From a virus, in IMG/VR virus record IMGVR_UViG_3300025430_000028, positions 1 through 55,475 of that record: DNA of 55,475 bases; one strand, written 5' to 3'. Of this stretch, positions 8,064 through 17,236 are shown piece by piece. Position numbers and translations under genes: made by a program. Numbering within the stretch: the stretch's first letter is position 1; every line of letters starts with the position of its first letter. The notes under the pieces were generated by a model. That model did not search any database and was not told the DNA's origin. It saw nothing but the letters and a program-made list of their open reading frames with translations.

Positions 8064-9389
8064 TTATGGCAAATAAATAGTACCCATATCTTCTATTACA
8101 CCTGTTGCATTATAAGTTACAGTTCCAGTACCACCTGTTTTTACTGTTTTTATATTTATAGTATCCCCTTGTATTGAATTTATAATTATACTTGGGTATG
8201 TATAAAAATTAGCAGTACTAAAGCTGCCTAATACTATAGTTCTTGCAGTTCCTCCTTCATCATTAAAATTAACTACTACATTATATGTATTTAAACTATC
8301 TGCAATTACATTTATATTAACGTTTATTCTATAAGCATGAACATTACTAGGAAATGGTACTGTATATGATACAATACTTGCTAATGTATCTAAATTATCA
8401 GGTACTAAAGCTTCTGCTACTATAATCGGGGCGTTTGGTATGTCAGAAACCAAAGCTACTGTTCCTGTATTATCAGGAAATGTATAAGTATTACTAGAAG
8501 TTGCAGGGAATAATATAGAAGGAGAACCACCACCATTTAACCCAAAATTAAGACCTTCAAATCCAGTAGTGCTTGTACTATGAAATGTAGTATATCCTGA
8601 AATAGTTGATAAAGAGCCTGATGTAGATAATGCGAATGATTTATTTGAAATTATATTACTATCACTACGTAGATTATTTTTAAATCTACCAATCCCATTT
8701 ACATCTAACATGTATGTGCTAGGATTTGAAGTATAACCAACGGCCACATGATTACTACCATCATCTTGCATAATACTATTTGATAATCCTGTTGAGCTTG
8801 ACCATTTAGGTATAAATGCAGTAGTTCCCGAACCAGTTACCGTACCTGATGGGACTGAATATTGAGGAACATTTAAAACACCTGTAGATTGATTATATGT
8901 TGCAGCTCCGCTACTACCTGTAGTTGTTAATGATAAAGAAGCTCTTGGATAATAACTTTTATATCCATTTAGCATGGATGTTGTATCTGAATACTTAACT
9001 GATTGATTTGATATATATGCAATACTATCTACTACTTTTGTAGTATATGCTTTGGTACTAATTGACGTAGTATCAACACTAAAATTAGCACTAGCTAGTT
9101 TAAGACCATAACCATTAGTATAAGCTCCTCCATTATTACCTCCAAATGGCTTCCAGCTTTTACCTGTATATACGTATAATGTACTATCTGATAATCTAAA
9201 AGTAGATGCTCCTAGTCTATATGGCTTAAATGTAGTATCTCTTATTGGATTGAAAAAACCTGAATCGCATTGTAAATATTGCGTAAAATCATACCATTTG
9301 CCATTAAATAAAGTAGGAAGTCCTGTTGGGGACTGAGAATATCCTGCTATACTCACTAGGATGAATAAAATTAAAAATATTTTTTTCAT
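8064..9389 (-). CDS. Second exported fibre-like protein
   Basis: 441 residues starting with a signal peptide (MKKIFLILFILVSIAGYSQS). The body is Ser/Thr/Gly-rich beta-type sequence with one KYSDTTSMLNGYKSYYPR motif as in the neighbouring 1509-residue fibre, plus AATYNQSTGVLNVPQY and a TFPDNTGTVAL unit shared in style with it. The C-terminal 120 residues (PIIVAEALVPDNLDTLA onward) lack the S74 chaperone. It probably forms a complex with the larger fibre or is a shorter paralogue, and the two genes are 17 bp apart. Surface binding is inferred from composition and shared repeats. Confidence 0.75.
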   Translation of the reverse strand: MKKIFLILFILVSIAGYSQSPTGLPTLFNGKWYDFTQYLQCDSGFFNPIRDTTFKPYRLGASTFRLSDSTLYVYTGKSWKPFGGNNGGAYTNGYGLKLASANFSVDTTSISTKAYTTKVVDSIAYISNQSVKYSDTTSMLNGYKSYYPRASLSLTTTGSSGAATYNQSTGVLNVPQYSVPSGTVTGSGTTAFIPKWSSSTGLSNSIMQDDGSNHVAVGYTSNPSTYMLDVNGIGRFKNNLRSDSNIISNKSFALSTSGSLSTISGYTTFHSTSTTGFEGLNFGLNGGGSPSILFPATSSNTYTFPDNTGTVALVSDIPNAPIIVAEALVPDNLDTLASIVSYTVPFPSNVHAYRINVNINVIADSLNTYNVVVNFNDEGGTARTIVLGSFSTANFYTYPSIIINSIQGDTINIKTVKTGGTGTVTYNATGVIEDMGTIYLP

Positions 9390-9406
9390 GCATCAAATAT
9401 ACGAAA

Positions 9407-10249
9407 TTACAATGAAACATAGGTTACAGAAATAACTTCACCATCTAAGAAAACATCACCTGTTGGAGGTGTAAATGTACCTGTAGATGGGGTATATTGT
9501 ATTTGGTTCATATTTGACGTAGAAGTCAATACCGGCTGCTTAACTTGAGTATCTCTACTAACCAAAACTAAATCTGTAATCGGAACGTTTATTAATTGAG
9601 AGAAAGCATATGAGATTGCAGAGCCTACAAATGTATGATAAAGAGTAGGTTGCAAGGTCTTACCACTTGTATTAGAAGTAGCCAATCCCTTGTTGTATTC
9701 GTATATAAATACCTGTCCTGCTTGTGCAGGGAAGTTTAAAGTAACAATAATTGATGAAGAACTATATAGAATAGTATAGCTATTTTGGTTGGTAGCTCCT
9801 TGTGGAATTTGAAGCCCATCCACCGTCATTAAGAAACTACCAGCCACGATTCTGCTATCTGTAATTGTAAATGTAGTACCACCAACACCTAATGGCGCAC
9901 TTGACTCCCCTATAGTAAATTGATTTTGAACCATCAATATACCATTTAACAATTCTCCAGTAGTTGGGTTATAGATAATATTACCACTAGATTGAGTAAC
10001 AATAGACCTTGCTAAAACACCATAGTAACCGCACAATTGATAAACCCAATTAGCTACCTGAGTTAATGTAGGTTCTGTAGGGTTATTTGTATAACACCAA
10101 GCCAATGCAGCGTTTTCTGCATATATTTTTTGAGGCAAAGATGGGTCTAAACTACCTGTATTGAAAATTTCATTGGTAGTAACCGCATTTTGAGCCAAAT
10201 ATTCAGAAACTTTAGCTATATTTATTATCTGCTTGGTCGTTAGTGCCAT
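9407..10249 (-). CDS. Virion-associated structural protein, unknown
   Basis: I start this gene at the ATG at 10249, giving MALTTKQIINIAKVSEYLAQ and 280 residues. An ATG 99 bp upstream would run back through the neighbouring gene and add an unlike Cys-rich tail. The chosen ATG overlaps the stop of the upstream gene (ATTA arrangement), a usual coupling. The first 90 residues are helical, the rest is beta-rich (FTITDSRIVAGSFLMTVDGLQIP; GEVISVTYVSL) and could be a jelly-roll-like or fibre-adaptor domain. Position between the fibre genes and the giant virion protein suggests a baseplate, adaptor or appendage protein. No family is recognised. Confidence 0.7.
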   Translation of the reverse strand: MALTTKQIINIAKVSEYLAQNAVTTNEIFNTGSLDPSLPQKIYAENAALAWCYTNNPTEPTLTQVANWVYQLCGYYGVLARSIVTQSSGNIIYNPTTGELLNGILMVQNQFTIGESSAPLGVGGTTFTITDSRIVAGSFLMTVDGLQIPQGATNQNSYTILYSSSSIIVTLNFPAQAGQVFIYEYNKGLATSNTSGKTLQPTLYHTFVGSAISYAFSQLINVPITDLVLVSRDTQVKQPVLTSTSNMNQIQYTPSTGTFTPPTGDVFLDGEVISVTYVSL

Positions 10250-10764
10250 TAGAATAAGAAGTTTTGATTTGCTATTAAATATTGTGCTCTGTTTAAAGCA
10301 TCTTGTGCAGAAGCTATATCGTTCCCATAATTCACAGCATTCGAGCATTCATCTATAAACGTTCTCAATAATAACTTATTTTGATAATAAGAACTATCTC
10401 TAATTGGTATTTGACCTGAAGCTATATATTGAGTTAGATTGTAGTAAAATAATTCACTATTAAGAGTAAAGGCAAATAAAGCATTTACTGTGTATTGAGG
10501 AACTGTTGCTACCATCCACTCTACTGTAATACTTAATGCATAATCTTGATTTAATACATTAATATTAATAAAGCTAGGGCCTAACGGCCAATCAACATAA
10601 TTAGTATTCGTTCCTGTAGGCACTAAGTACGTACCATCGGCCTGTTGTATATAAACCCTTCTTCCTGTAATAGCTACATCTGACCCAGTAGAAGTATCAT
10701 TTACAACTAGGATACTAGGCTGAGAAAAATTTTGTGCTACTGTGAATGCTGGTGAAAATGACAT
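10249..10764 (-). CDS. Structural protein, unknown
   Basis: 171 residues starting MSFSPAFTVAQNFSQPSILV. The first half is beta-rich (TSTGSDVAITGRRVYIQQADG; FININVLNQDYALSITVEWM), the second half helical (QNKLLLRTFIDECSNAVNYG). The text is compatible with a small tail or appendage component. It is coupled by overlapping stop and start to the next gene and separated by 68 bp from the giant virion gene. I do not recognise it. Confidence 0.65.
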   Translation of the reverse strand: MSFSPAFTVAQNFSQPSILVVNDTSTGSDVAITGRRVYIQQADGTYLVPTGTNTNYVDWPLGPSFININVLNQDYALSITVEWMVATVPQYTVNALFAFTLNSELFYYNLTQYIASGQIPIRDSSYYQNKLLLRTFIDECSNAVNYGNDIASAQDALNRAQYLIANQNFLF

Positions 10765-10832
10765 TGTATTGAAATTTAGGTCAAATTTATGATTTTTTTA
10801 ACTATTTTTTGTTTTTTTCTTATTTTACATTA

Positions 10833-13800
10833 TTATTTAGCTTCTGCAACTCTAAACCCTGTTGAACCAGAAATAGCTCCACTTAATATACCTTTAAGAA
10901 CATCATTAAGCTGAGATTCATCTGCTCCATTATCAATTGCAGATTGGTATGTCACCTTAGCAGCTTCGGCAACAGGTAATGGAGCTTTTTGAAATAAATA
11001 TTCCCAAGCGGTAAGTGTATGTTTACCTTTTTTTGGCTCATCTCCTATATATGGTAATGGATTACCAAAAAAATCAGACCTTGTAACTAAATCTACAGGA
11101 ATGGAATATCCCGGAGCTAGTTTACCTCTACCATACCCAATAGCTTTTTCACCTAATATATCTATTCTACTTTTCCCATAAAGTTCTTCTTGAGGTTTAA
11201 TAGCAGCTTTTGTCAATTCTTTTATAAAATTTAAGACTCCAATTTGACCAGAACTAGGGTCTATCATTAAATTACCAAATTTAAATTTAAGCCAATCAGA
11301 TTTAGAAGGGTCTAATAAATTTACTTTTTTATCAGGGTTCAATACACTTTGCAACCCTGCATTAGCTCCTAATAATATAGTCATAGTTGCTAATTGCTGA
11401 CCTACTCTGTTTGCCCATACTTTTGCAAAAGCTCTTTCTGCTGCTGTGGATTGACTAGGATTAGTTAATGCTTTTATAGCATAAGTAGTTGCTTGCACAG
11501 GATTCCTAGTTAATTTAGCCCATCTTGAAGCTTCCATACCTCCTGCAAATGTTACTTCATTTACCCATTTAGGTACATTTAAATTAGTAGCCCCTGTTGC
11601 GTTATTAATTAATCTAGCTATGCTTTTAGCTACTTCTGGGTCAGCCTTATCAGCTTCACTTAATTTATTAAACTCGCTATCAAATAACCCTTGTCTTAAT
11701 ACTTTAATAGCATTAAAACCTTTTTCCCCAGCAGCTCCTGCCTTTGATAAGAATCTAGGCATATATTTTTGAGATGTCTGAAATTCTTCTATATCTTTTG
11801 CAGATGTAGCATCAGGATTATTTTTTAACCCTGCTCTTTGAGCTGTAACGTAATTAGGGCTATGTTTAAGTTCATTAATAGCTTTTTGATAATTAGCCTC
11901 ACTACCATAAGCAAATTTCCATCCATTTAAAAATGCAGGTATAGTTTGTTTCCATGTTGAAGGCTGAAATAATGTCATACCAGCGTGAGTCCCAACAAAT
12001 ATACCACCATGACCAAAAACACTTATACTTCTAAATAAATTTGTAACTTTTCTAACTGATTTAGGTATCCCAGATAAAGCTTGTTCGTCAATCCAATTTT
12101 CAGTAGCAACTCTACCCCTATTATAATCATATTCACGTTTCCACATAGCATCTGAAATTCGTTGCGTTTTAGGAGTATTTATAGCTTCATTAACTTGTCT
12201 CCATGATAATCCTAAATCACTAGCCACATACCCAATCATATCTCTATAAGAAGCTCCTTTATCTAAATAAGTATCTTTAGCGTATTTCCAAATATCCTTA
12301 GATTCATCAATGTTAAATTTATTATCTCTTTTGTCTTTAAATTTATTTTGTAAATCATTTAATCTTTCTTCATTCTGTTTAGCTATTTCATCATCAGTTA
12401 AAGGCTTTTCACCTTTAGATTTTAAAATACCTAAATTTTTCTTTAAATCATATATATCATCATTTAATTTATCTATTTTTTGTTGCTGCTCAGGTGTTGG
12501 ATTTAAATTACTTTCTTTTTTTTGTTTAACTATCCCTCTTTCTAAATCATCTTTTTCTTTTTCAAGCAATCTTATTTTTCTATCTTCAGGAGTTTCTTTA
12601 ATTGCATCAGTATAATGCTGTGTTAAATCTTTTTCTAATTTATTTTTATCTTTATCTGATAATTTATTATACCATTCTGATTCTTTTATTTTATCCAAAA
12701 TAATAGCTACTCCATCTGCTATTTGTCCTGTTTTTTCAATAGCCTTAGCACCAAGTTCTACTAAGTCATTCCAAGACGCACCTTGTATTTGAATTGGGAT
12801 TTGATTACCATTTTCATCTGTAAACGTTAATGGCTTTGTTTTTAATTTTCTAAAAGTATCAGCATATTTTTTAGCTATTTCTGATAATTTCTTTTTAGGC
12901 TCATTTTCTACTCCTTCTCCTAAAAATTCTTTATTAGCTGCATCAACTGCATCTTTCTCAGCAACGGTTAATCTAGCTTTTCGTATTTGATTATCTTTAG
13001 TTAAAGATTTAGCTTTAGCTTCTTGCTCTTTTGTTAAAGCTTTTCTAGTAATAGCTTTAAATCTATTAGAAACTGCTTGAAAATCATCTGTATCTATATC
13101 TCTTTCACCTTGTAATGCAACAAAGCTTCTAGCTGCTTCTGTGCCAAGTAATTTAGTTTTTACAGCATATTCGGCAAGTTTGTTTAATGAATATTTATAT
13201 TCATCACTATCTATTCCAAATTCAGCAGCTACGGCATCTGATTCTTTTTTTAATTTTTCAAGTTGCGCTCTAGCTATAGATATTCTATCATGTAATGGTG
13301 CATTATAATCAGTAACATCATCAGGATTAGCTCCATTTTCTAAAAGAGTCCTTCCTCTGTCTGCATACCATTTTGGAGGGTAATATTGTCCTCTTATTGG
13401 TTCTGGTAAATTTAATTTTTTAGCTAAATTTGATAATGAACTATGTGAAACACCTACTAAATTTTTATCACCTTCCTCTACTCCTGTGGGAGCTTCGGTA
13501 CTTGTGGTTTTTTCATCATTGATAGTTTCCCCTTCCTTTTCTGCTTCTGGCTGCTCACCGACTTCTCCGGCAGGCTCTCCCCTTTGCTCGCCTGATTCCA
13601 CTCCTCCACGTTCACCCCCTGTTGCTCCAGTTTCTCCTTGTTGGCGTTGAAGTACGCTCTCTGCGCTTGGCTCTTGAATGGCATTTTTTGTTGTTTTTAT
13701 TGGTTCTTTTAATAAATTTTCTGCTTCTGATATTGGTATTAGTTGGGTTACTTTATTACCATTTTCATCTACCTTACTTACATTAACTAATCCTTTTCCT

Positions 13801-16800
13801 TTATTTATATTCTCTACAGTTCTTCCATCAGGCAATACAGCACCTTCTTTTAATTCAGATTCAGGTAATTCACCTTCCTCTTTTTTACCTAATTCTAAAA
13901 ATTTTTTAGTTGTTTCATCAGTCCATTTACCATCTGTCTCCTCTAAGGCCCTTAATGCTCTTGTAACCTTACTATGTGTTATAACGGCTGTTTCCTTTCC
14001 TAATTCATTTTTAGTATGGTCATACGCTTTTTCCATTCTATTTGTAAAACTATCAAATTTTTCAACTGTATTATCATTATTATATTCACCTTCAGTCCAT
14101 CCTTTTTCATCAAATGAGCCTTCGGGTTGACCATCATATCTACCTATATCGGCTGTTCTATAAATAGGATTTGATACGCTTTTAACTCCAGCAACTTCGG
14201 CTACTTTTTTACCAGTCTGTATTCCCCTTTCTACATCAGAATGTTCTACTGTAGTTAAATCTGGATTATTTTCTTTTATATAATTACCAATATCTTCAGC
14301 CTCTTGAAGTCCTTCAGGTGTTAAATGACTATCATCTTTTACTCCATTTTCTAGACCTTGCGCTGTTTTATTATCTTCCCCATGTTCAAATACTTTAGTT
14401 CCTGTAATTTCTATTGGCTGGACTTTACCTGCTCCTGTTGGTATTGGCTCTGCTTTAATTTCTTCTTTTTTGCTTGGTATCGCTTCTGTTATAAAAGTTC
14501 CTTTATAAACATCATCCATTTTATCTTTAATATCAGATAATCTTTTTGACATTGCATCCTGCAAATCTTTAGGTAAGTCTTTATTTAAATTACTTTCTAA
14601 ATCATCTTCTTGCATTTTTAAAAACATCAATTCATTCCTACTTTTATCATCTAATTTATTACCTTTAGCATCAACCATTGGTGTTTTTTCATAAACATCT
14701 TTTGCTCTTTGTATATTATCTCTTATTTGAGAAGCTTCTAATGGTTTTATAGTACCATCAGCTTCTTTTTGTTTTAATATACCTAATGCTTCTTCGCTAT
14801 TCTTACCTGCTAAATATAATTGTTCTTTTACCGCATCTGGAACATTTTTAGAAATTGCACCTATCCCAGTTCCAAATAATGCAAAATTCAATCCTTGTAA
14901 TATTTGTTGTTTTGCAAATTGATTATAATCAACATCTTTCCCATCAATCTTTTGCTGAATTAATTGTGAAGCCCCTAATATTGGTTGCATTTTAGCAGCA
15001 CCTAAAGCTCCTTCTTTTGCAGCTTCTGGTAGTTTTGAGAAAAAATCTTTTAATACACTTGGTTTATCTCTTAATGCAGTTAATATCTCATCATCACTTA
15101 ATTTATTTATAGCAATACCCATTGCGGTTTTAGTACCTGCTGCTGCTTTTATTCTTTCTGGGATATCACCAACTGTATATGCTAAAGCATTAATACCTGT
15201 ATTTGTAAAAGCTTTTAATCTTGGATTTGCTTCATTCTTAGCTGTAGCATTGGCTAATTCATCTTGATATGATGTAGCTAATACATTCCCAAATGTTGTA
15301 AATAATTTTTTACCTAATCCAGCAGTTGCTCCTCCACCTGTAAATGCTTCTGCTGCTATATAAGGGAATAAATCAGCAGCCATTTTACCTACCCCATAAA
15401 TTAATGTATTAGCTCCTACATTTAATCCTTCATCTGTTTTTTCTTGTGAATATTTATCTTTATTATCTATAAATAATCTAGCAACTTTTGTTTTTCTTTC
15501 TTCATCAGTTAATGTATAATCATTTTTAACTTCATCTATTTTATCTTGTAGCTCGTTATCTTTTAAAATTTTAAAATCTGGTAATGTAGTATTTGCTTGA
15601 GTAACATAAAGATTAGGCCCATTAACTTGCTCCCCTCCTAATGCATTTAATTGAGCTAATGCTTCCCCTTTTTGACTTCTAAATGGAGATGCTAGTAAAT
15701 TATATACACCTTGTCCTGTTTTATATGCATTATAAGCGGCTAAATTAGTTAAATAATCAACTCCTGTTTTTCTTTGTCCTAGTTCTTCTTGAGCTAATTT
15801 GTCTGCATCTAAATATGATATGTCAGGATATTTTACTGATAATTGTTTCATTTGCTCAGAAACATTATCCATTTTATCTTTATATTGATTTGCTTTTGCC
15901 AAATCATCTGGACTTAGACCATTTTGTTCTTTTGATTTTTTTACAAAATCATCATAATGAGATTTATTATTACTATATATTGTATTTAATCCAGTTTCTT
16001 CTAACTCTTTAAGCTTAGATTGTCTTGCTACATTAGCATAATAATCATTAGAAACATCTTCGTCTTTAAGATTTATATAATTAGATAATGCAGGTACTTC
16101 TTCTGGATGCTGTCTTGAATATAAATCAAATCCTATTGATTGAGCAGGATTAAGTCCGGGTATAGGATTATCTGTTCTTGATTTAACTGCGGCATCATTA
16201 CCATAAGCTAATGAGTGGTCTTTTACTAAATTTTTTAATGCATTTTGCTGGTCATCACTATTATCTATATATTTATGTATTAGATTTGTTGCATTATCAG
16301 TATCGGTTTTCTTTTGTTCATATGTCTTATCCACGCCCCCTGATTGCCCTGCACTTAATGCTGTTTTATCTGCATTTATTTCATCTATTTTTGAAGCCTT
16401 TAATTCAGGAGTTAAACTATTATCTTTATTTACATCTTCTATAGCATTATCCATTGCATTTATTAATGGATTCTGCCATTTTATACTAGAAACAGTTTGA
16501 TTGAATTTTACTTTATTATTTTTATATAAATCGGCTAAATATCCTTCACTACCATATCCAGAATTTGGGAGATTAGGTAAATCTGAAACAGCATCAGTAA
16601 AGTCAGTATCATATCCTTGACTTTTTAAATAATCTTTTATTTTTTTAGATTGTGCTACTTTTTCTTCATCTGGCTGAGTAGTTGAAACAACAGGGCCTCC
16701 AACAGTAGATGAGCTAGGCATATCTATTGTTTTAACAGCATTACCTAATTCTTTTGATTTTTTAGATAATTCTACTAATCCACCAATTAAATCAGCATCA

Positions 16801-17207
16801 TTTTCTGGAGATGGAGATTGTGATGGTAATCCTGATTGGGAGATATTTGTCGCACCACCTGCTGAACCAAGATTTTGAGGTTGTTGAGGTAACTGCTGAA
16901 CGTTTGCGCTTGGTTGTTGTTGGTTTTTTTTTTTTAATTGTGTAGCTTCTGGGAAGTATTGATTATAAAAATCAGATTTAGATTTTGTATATAACTTTTC
17001 ACCATCTGGCCCAACGGTATTAAATAAGTAATCTATATTATCTTTATTAGAATATTTTTGCTTAAAATCATTAAATGTTTTTGTATAAAGGCCTTCTTTA
17101 GATAACCCTTTCCATAGATTATATTTCGCATCTGTAGGAGTATTATCAACTTGTTGAGTAGGTTGTGGTTGTTCTTGCAAATTAATATCTTGTGTATCTA
17201 AAGCCAT
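10833..17207 (-). CDS. Giant 2124-residue virion (ejection/polyvalent-type) protein
   Basis: By size, position downstream of the tail genes and composition this is the large internal virion protein that tailed phages send into the cell. Visible regions: Q/P-rich N-terminus (about 1-120) with a KKKN run; long helical charged regions; a Gly/Ala-rich segment that may contact membrane (about 600-650); a histidine-phosphatase-like domain (about 938-1120) with EHGED at 941-945, SDVERGIQT and VITHS; a collagen-like GxxG linker (about 1187-1226) that overlaps another gene in a second frame; charged coiled-coil regions; and a C-terminal half with small hydrophobic stretches (LATMTILLGANAGL). The canonical RHG of the phosphatase family reads EHG here, so catalysis is doubtful. 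A 12-base A run encodes the KKKN near residue 92. An alternative name is polyvalent protein. Confidence 0.75.
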   Translation of the reverse strand: MALDTQDINLQEQPQPTQQVDNTPTDAKYNLWKGLSKEGLYTKTFNDFKQKYSNKDNIDYLFNTVGPDGEKLYTKSKSDFYNQYFPEATQLKKKNQQQPSANVQQLPQQPQNLGSAGGATNISQSGLPSQSPSPENDADLIGGLVELSKKSKELGNAVKTIDMPSSSTVGGPVVSTTQPDEEKVAQSKKIKDYLKSQGYDTDFTDAVSDLPNLPNSGYGSEGYLADLYKNNKVKFNQTVSSIKWQNPLINAMDNAIEDVNKDNSLTPELKASKIDEINADKTALSAGQSGGVDKTYEQKKTDTDNATNLIHKYIDNSDDQQNALKNLVKDHSLAYGNDAAVKSRTDNPIPGLNPAQSIGFDLYSRQHPEEVPALSNYINLKDEDVSNDYYANVARQSKLKELEETGLNTIYSNNKSHYDDFVKKSKEQNGLSPDDLAKANQYKDKMDNVSEQMKQLSVKYPDISYLDADKLAQEELGQRKTGVDYLTNLAAYNAYKTGQGVYNLLASPFRSQKGEALAQLNALGGEQVNGPNLYVTQANTTLPDFKILKDNELQDKIDEVKNDYTLTDEERKTKVARLFIDNKDKYSQEKTDEGLNVGANTLIYGVGKMAADLFPYIAAEAFTGGGATAGLGKKLFTTFGNVLATSYQDELANATAKNEANPRLKAFTNTGINALAYTVGDIPERIKAAAGTKTAMGIAINKLSDDEILTALRDKPSVLKDFFSKLPEAAKEGALGAAKMQPILGASQLIQQKIDGKDVDYNQFAKQQILQGLNFALFGTGIGAISKNVPDAVKEQLYLAGKNSEEALGILKQKEADGTIKPLEASQIRDNIQRAKDVYEKTPMVDAKGNKLDDKSRNELMFLKMQEDDLESNLNKDLPKDLQDAMSKRLSDIKDKMDDVYKGTFITEAIPSKKEEIKAEPIPTGAGKVQPIEITGTKVFEHGEDNKTAQGLENGVKDDSHLTPEGLQEAEDIGNYIKENNPDLTTVEHSDVERGIQTGKKVAEVAGVKSVSNPIYRTADIGRYDGQPEGSFDEKGWTEGEYNNDNTVEKFDSFTNRMEKAYDHTKNELGKETAVITHSKVTRALRALEETDGKWTDETTKKFLELGKKEEGELPESELKEGAVLPDGRTVENINKGKGLVNVSKVDENGNKVTQLIPISEAENLLKEPIKTTKNAIQEPSAESVLQRQQGETGATGGERGGVESGEQRGEPAGEVGEQPEAEKEGETINDEKTTSTEAPTGVEEGDKNLVGVSHSSLSNLAKKLNLPEPIRGQYYPPKWYADRGRTLLENGANPDDVTDYNAPLHDRISIARAQLEKLKKESDAVAAEFGIDSDEYKYSLNKLAEYAVKTKLLGTEAARSFVALQGERDIDTDDFQAVSNRFKAITRKALTKEQEAKAKSLTKDNQIRKARLTVAEKDAVDAANKEFLGEGVENEPKKKLSEIAKKYADTFRKLKTKPLTFTDENGNQIPIQIQGASWNDLVELGAKAIEKTGQIADGVAIILDKIKESEWYNKLSDKDKNKLEKDLTQHYTDAIKETPEDRKIRLLEKEKDDLERGIVKQKKESNLNPTPEQQQKIDKLNDDIYDLKKNLGILKSKGEKPLTDDEIAKQNEERLNDLQNKFKDKRDNKFNIDESKDIWKYAKDTYLDKGASYRDMIGYVASDLGLSWRQVNEAINTPKTQRISDAMWKREYDYNRGRVATENWIDEQALSGIPKSVRKVTNLFRSISVFGHGGIFVGTHAGMTLFQPSTWKQTIPAFLNGWKFAYGSEANYQKAINELKHSPNYVTAQRAGLKNNPDATSAKDIEEFQTSQKYMPRFLSKAGAAGEKGFNAIKVLRQGLFDSEFNKLSEADKADPEVAKSIARLINNATGATNLNVPKWVNEVTFAGGMEASRWAKLTRNPVQATTYAIKALTNPSQSTAAERAFAKVWANRVGQQLATMTILLGANAGLQSVLNPDKKVNLLDPSKSDWLKFKFGNLMIDPSSGQIGVLNFIKELTKAAIKPQEELYGKSRIDILGEKAIGYGRGKLAPGYSIPVDLVTRSDFFGNPLPYIGDEPKKGKHTLTAWEYLFQKAPLPVAEAAKVTYQSAIDNGADESQLNDVLKGILSGAISGSTGFRVAEAK
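13478..13684 (-). CDS. Nested gene: 68-residue phage protein in another frame of the giant gene
   Basis: Reading the minus strand from the ATG at 13684 gives an uninterrupted frame, shifted relative to the giant gene, that begins MPFKSQAQRAYFNANKEKLE and continues with SLPEK. The start MPFKSQAQR-Y/F...LPEK is, from memory, the signature of a common family of small phage proteins (MPFKSKAQRRY type). The giant gene reads the same bases as a Gly/Glu-rich collagen-like linker, which looks like off-frame translation. GC is visibly higher than around it (codons such as CCA TTC AAG AGC, GTG AAC GTG GAG). The protein is basic at its C-terminus (KQKRKGKLSMMKK). Either both frames are used, or the giant gene is a fusion that reads through an older small gene. 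Confidence 0.7.
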   Translation of the reverse strand: MPFKSQAQRAYFNANKEKLEQQGVNVEEWNQASKGESLPEKSVSSQKQKRKGKLSMMKKPQVPKLPQE

Positions 17208-17236
17208 TATTAAAATTTTATCAAATTTACTAATTT

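Noticed and set aside
12310-12615. 101-residue plus-strand frame, and similar Ser/Leu-rich plus frames within the giant gene
   Set aside because: Typical antisense reading of Lys/Glu-rich helices; no start or promoter support.
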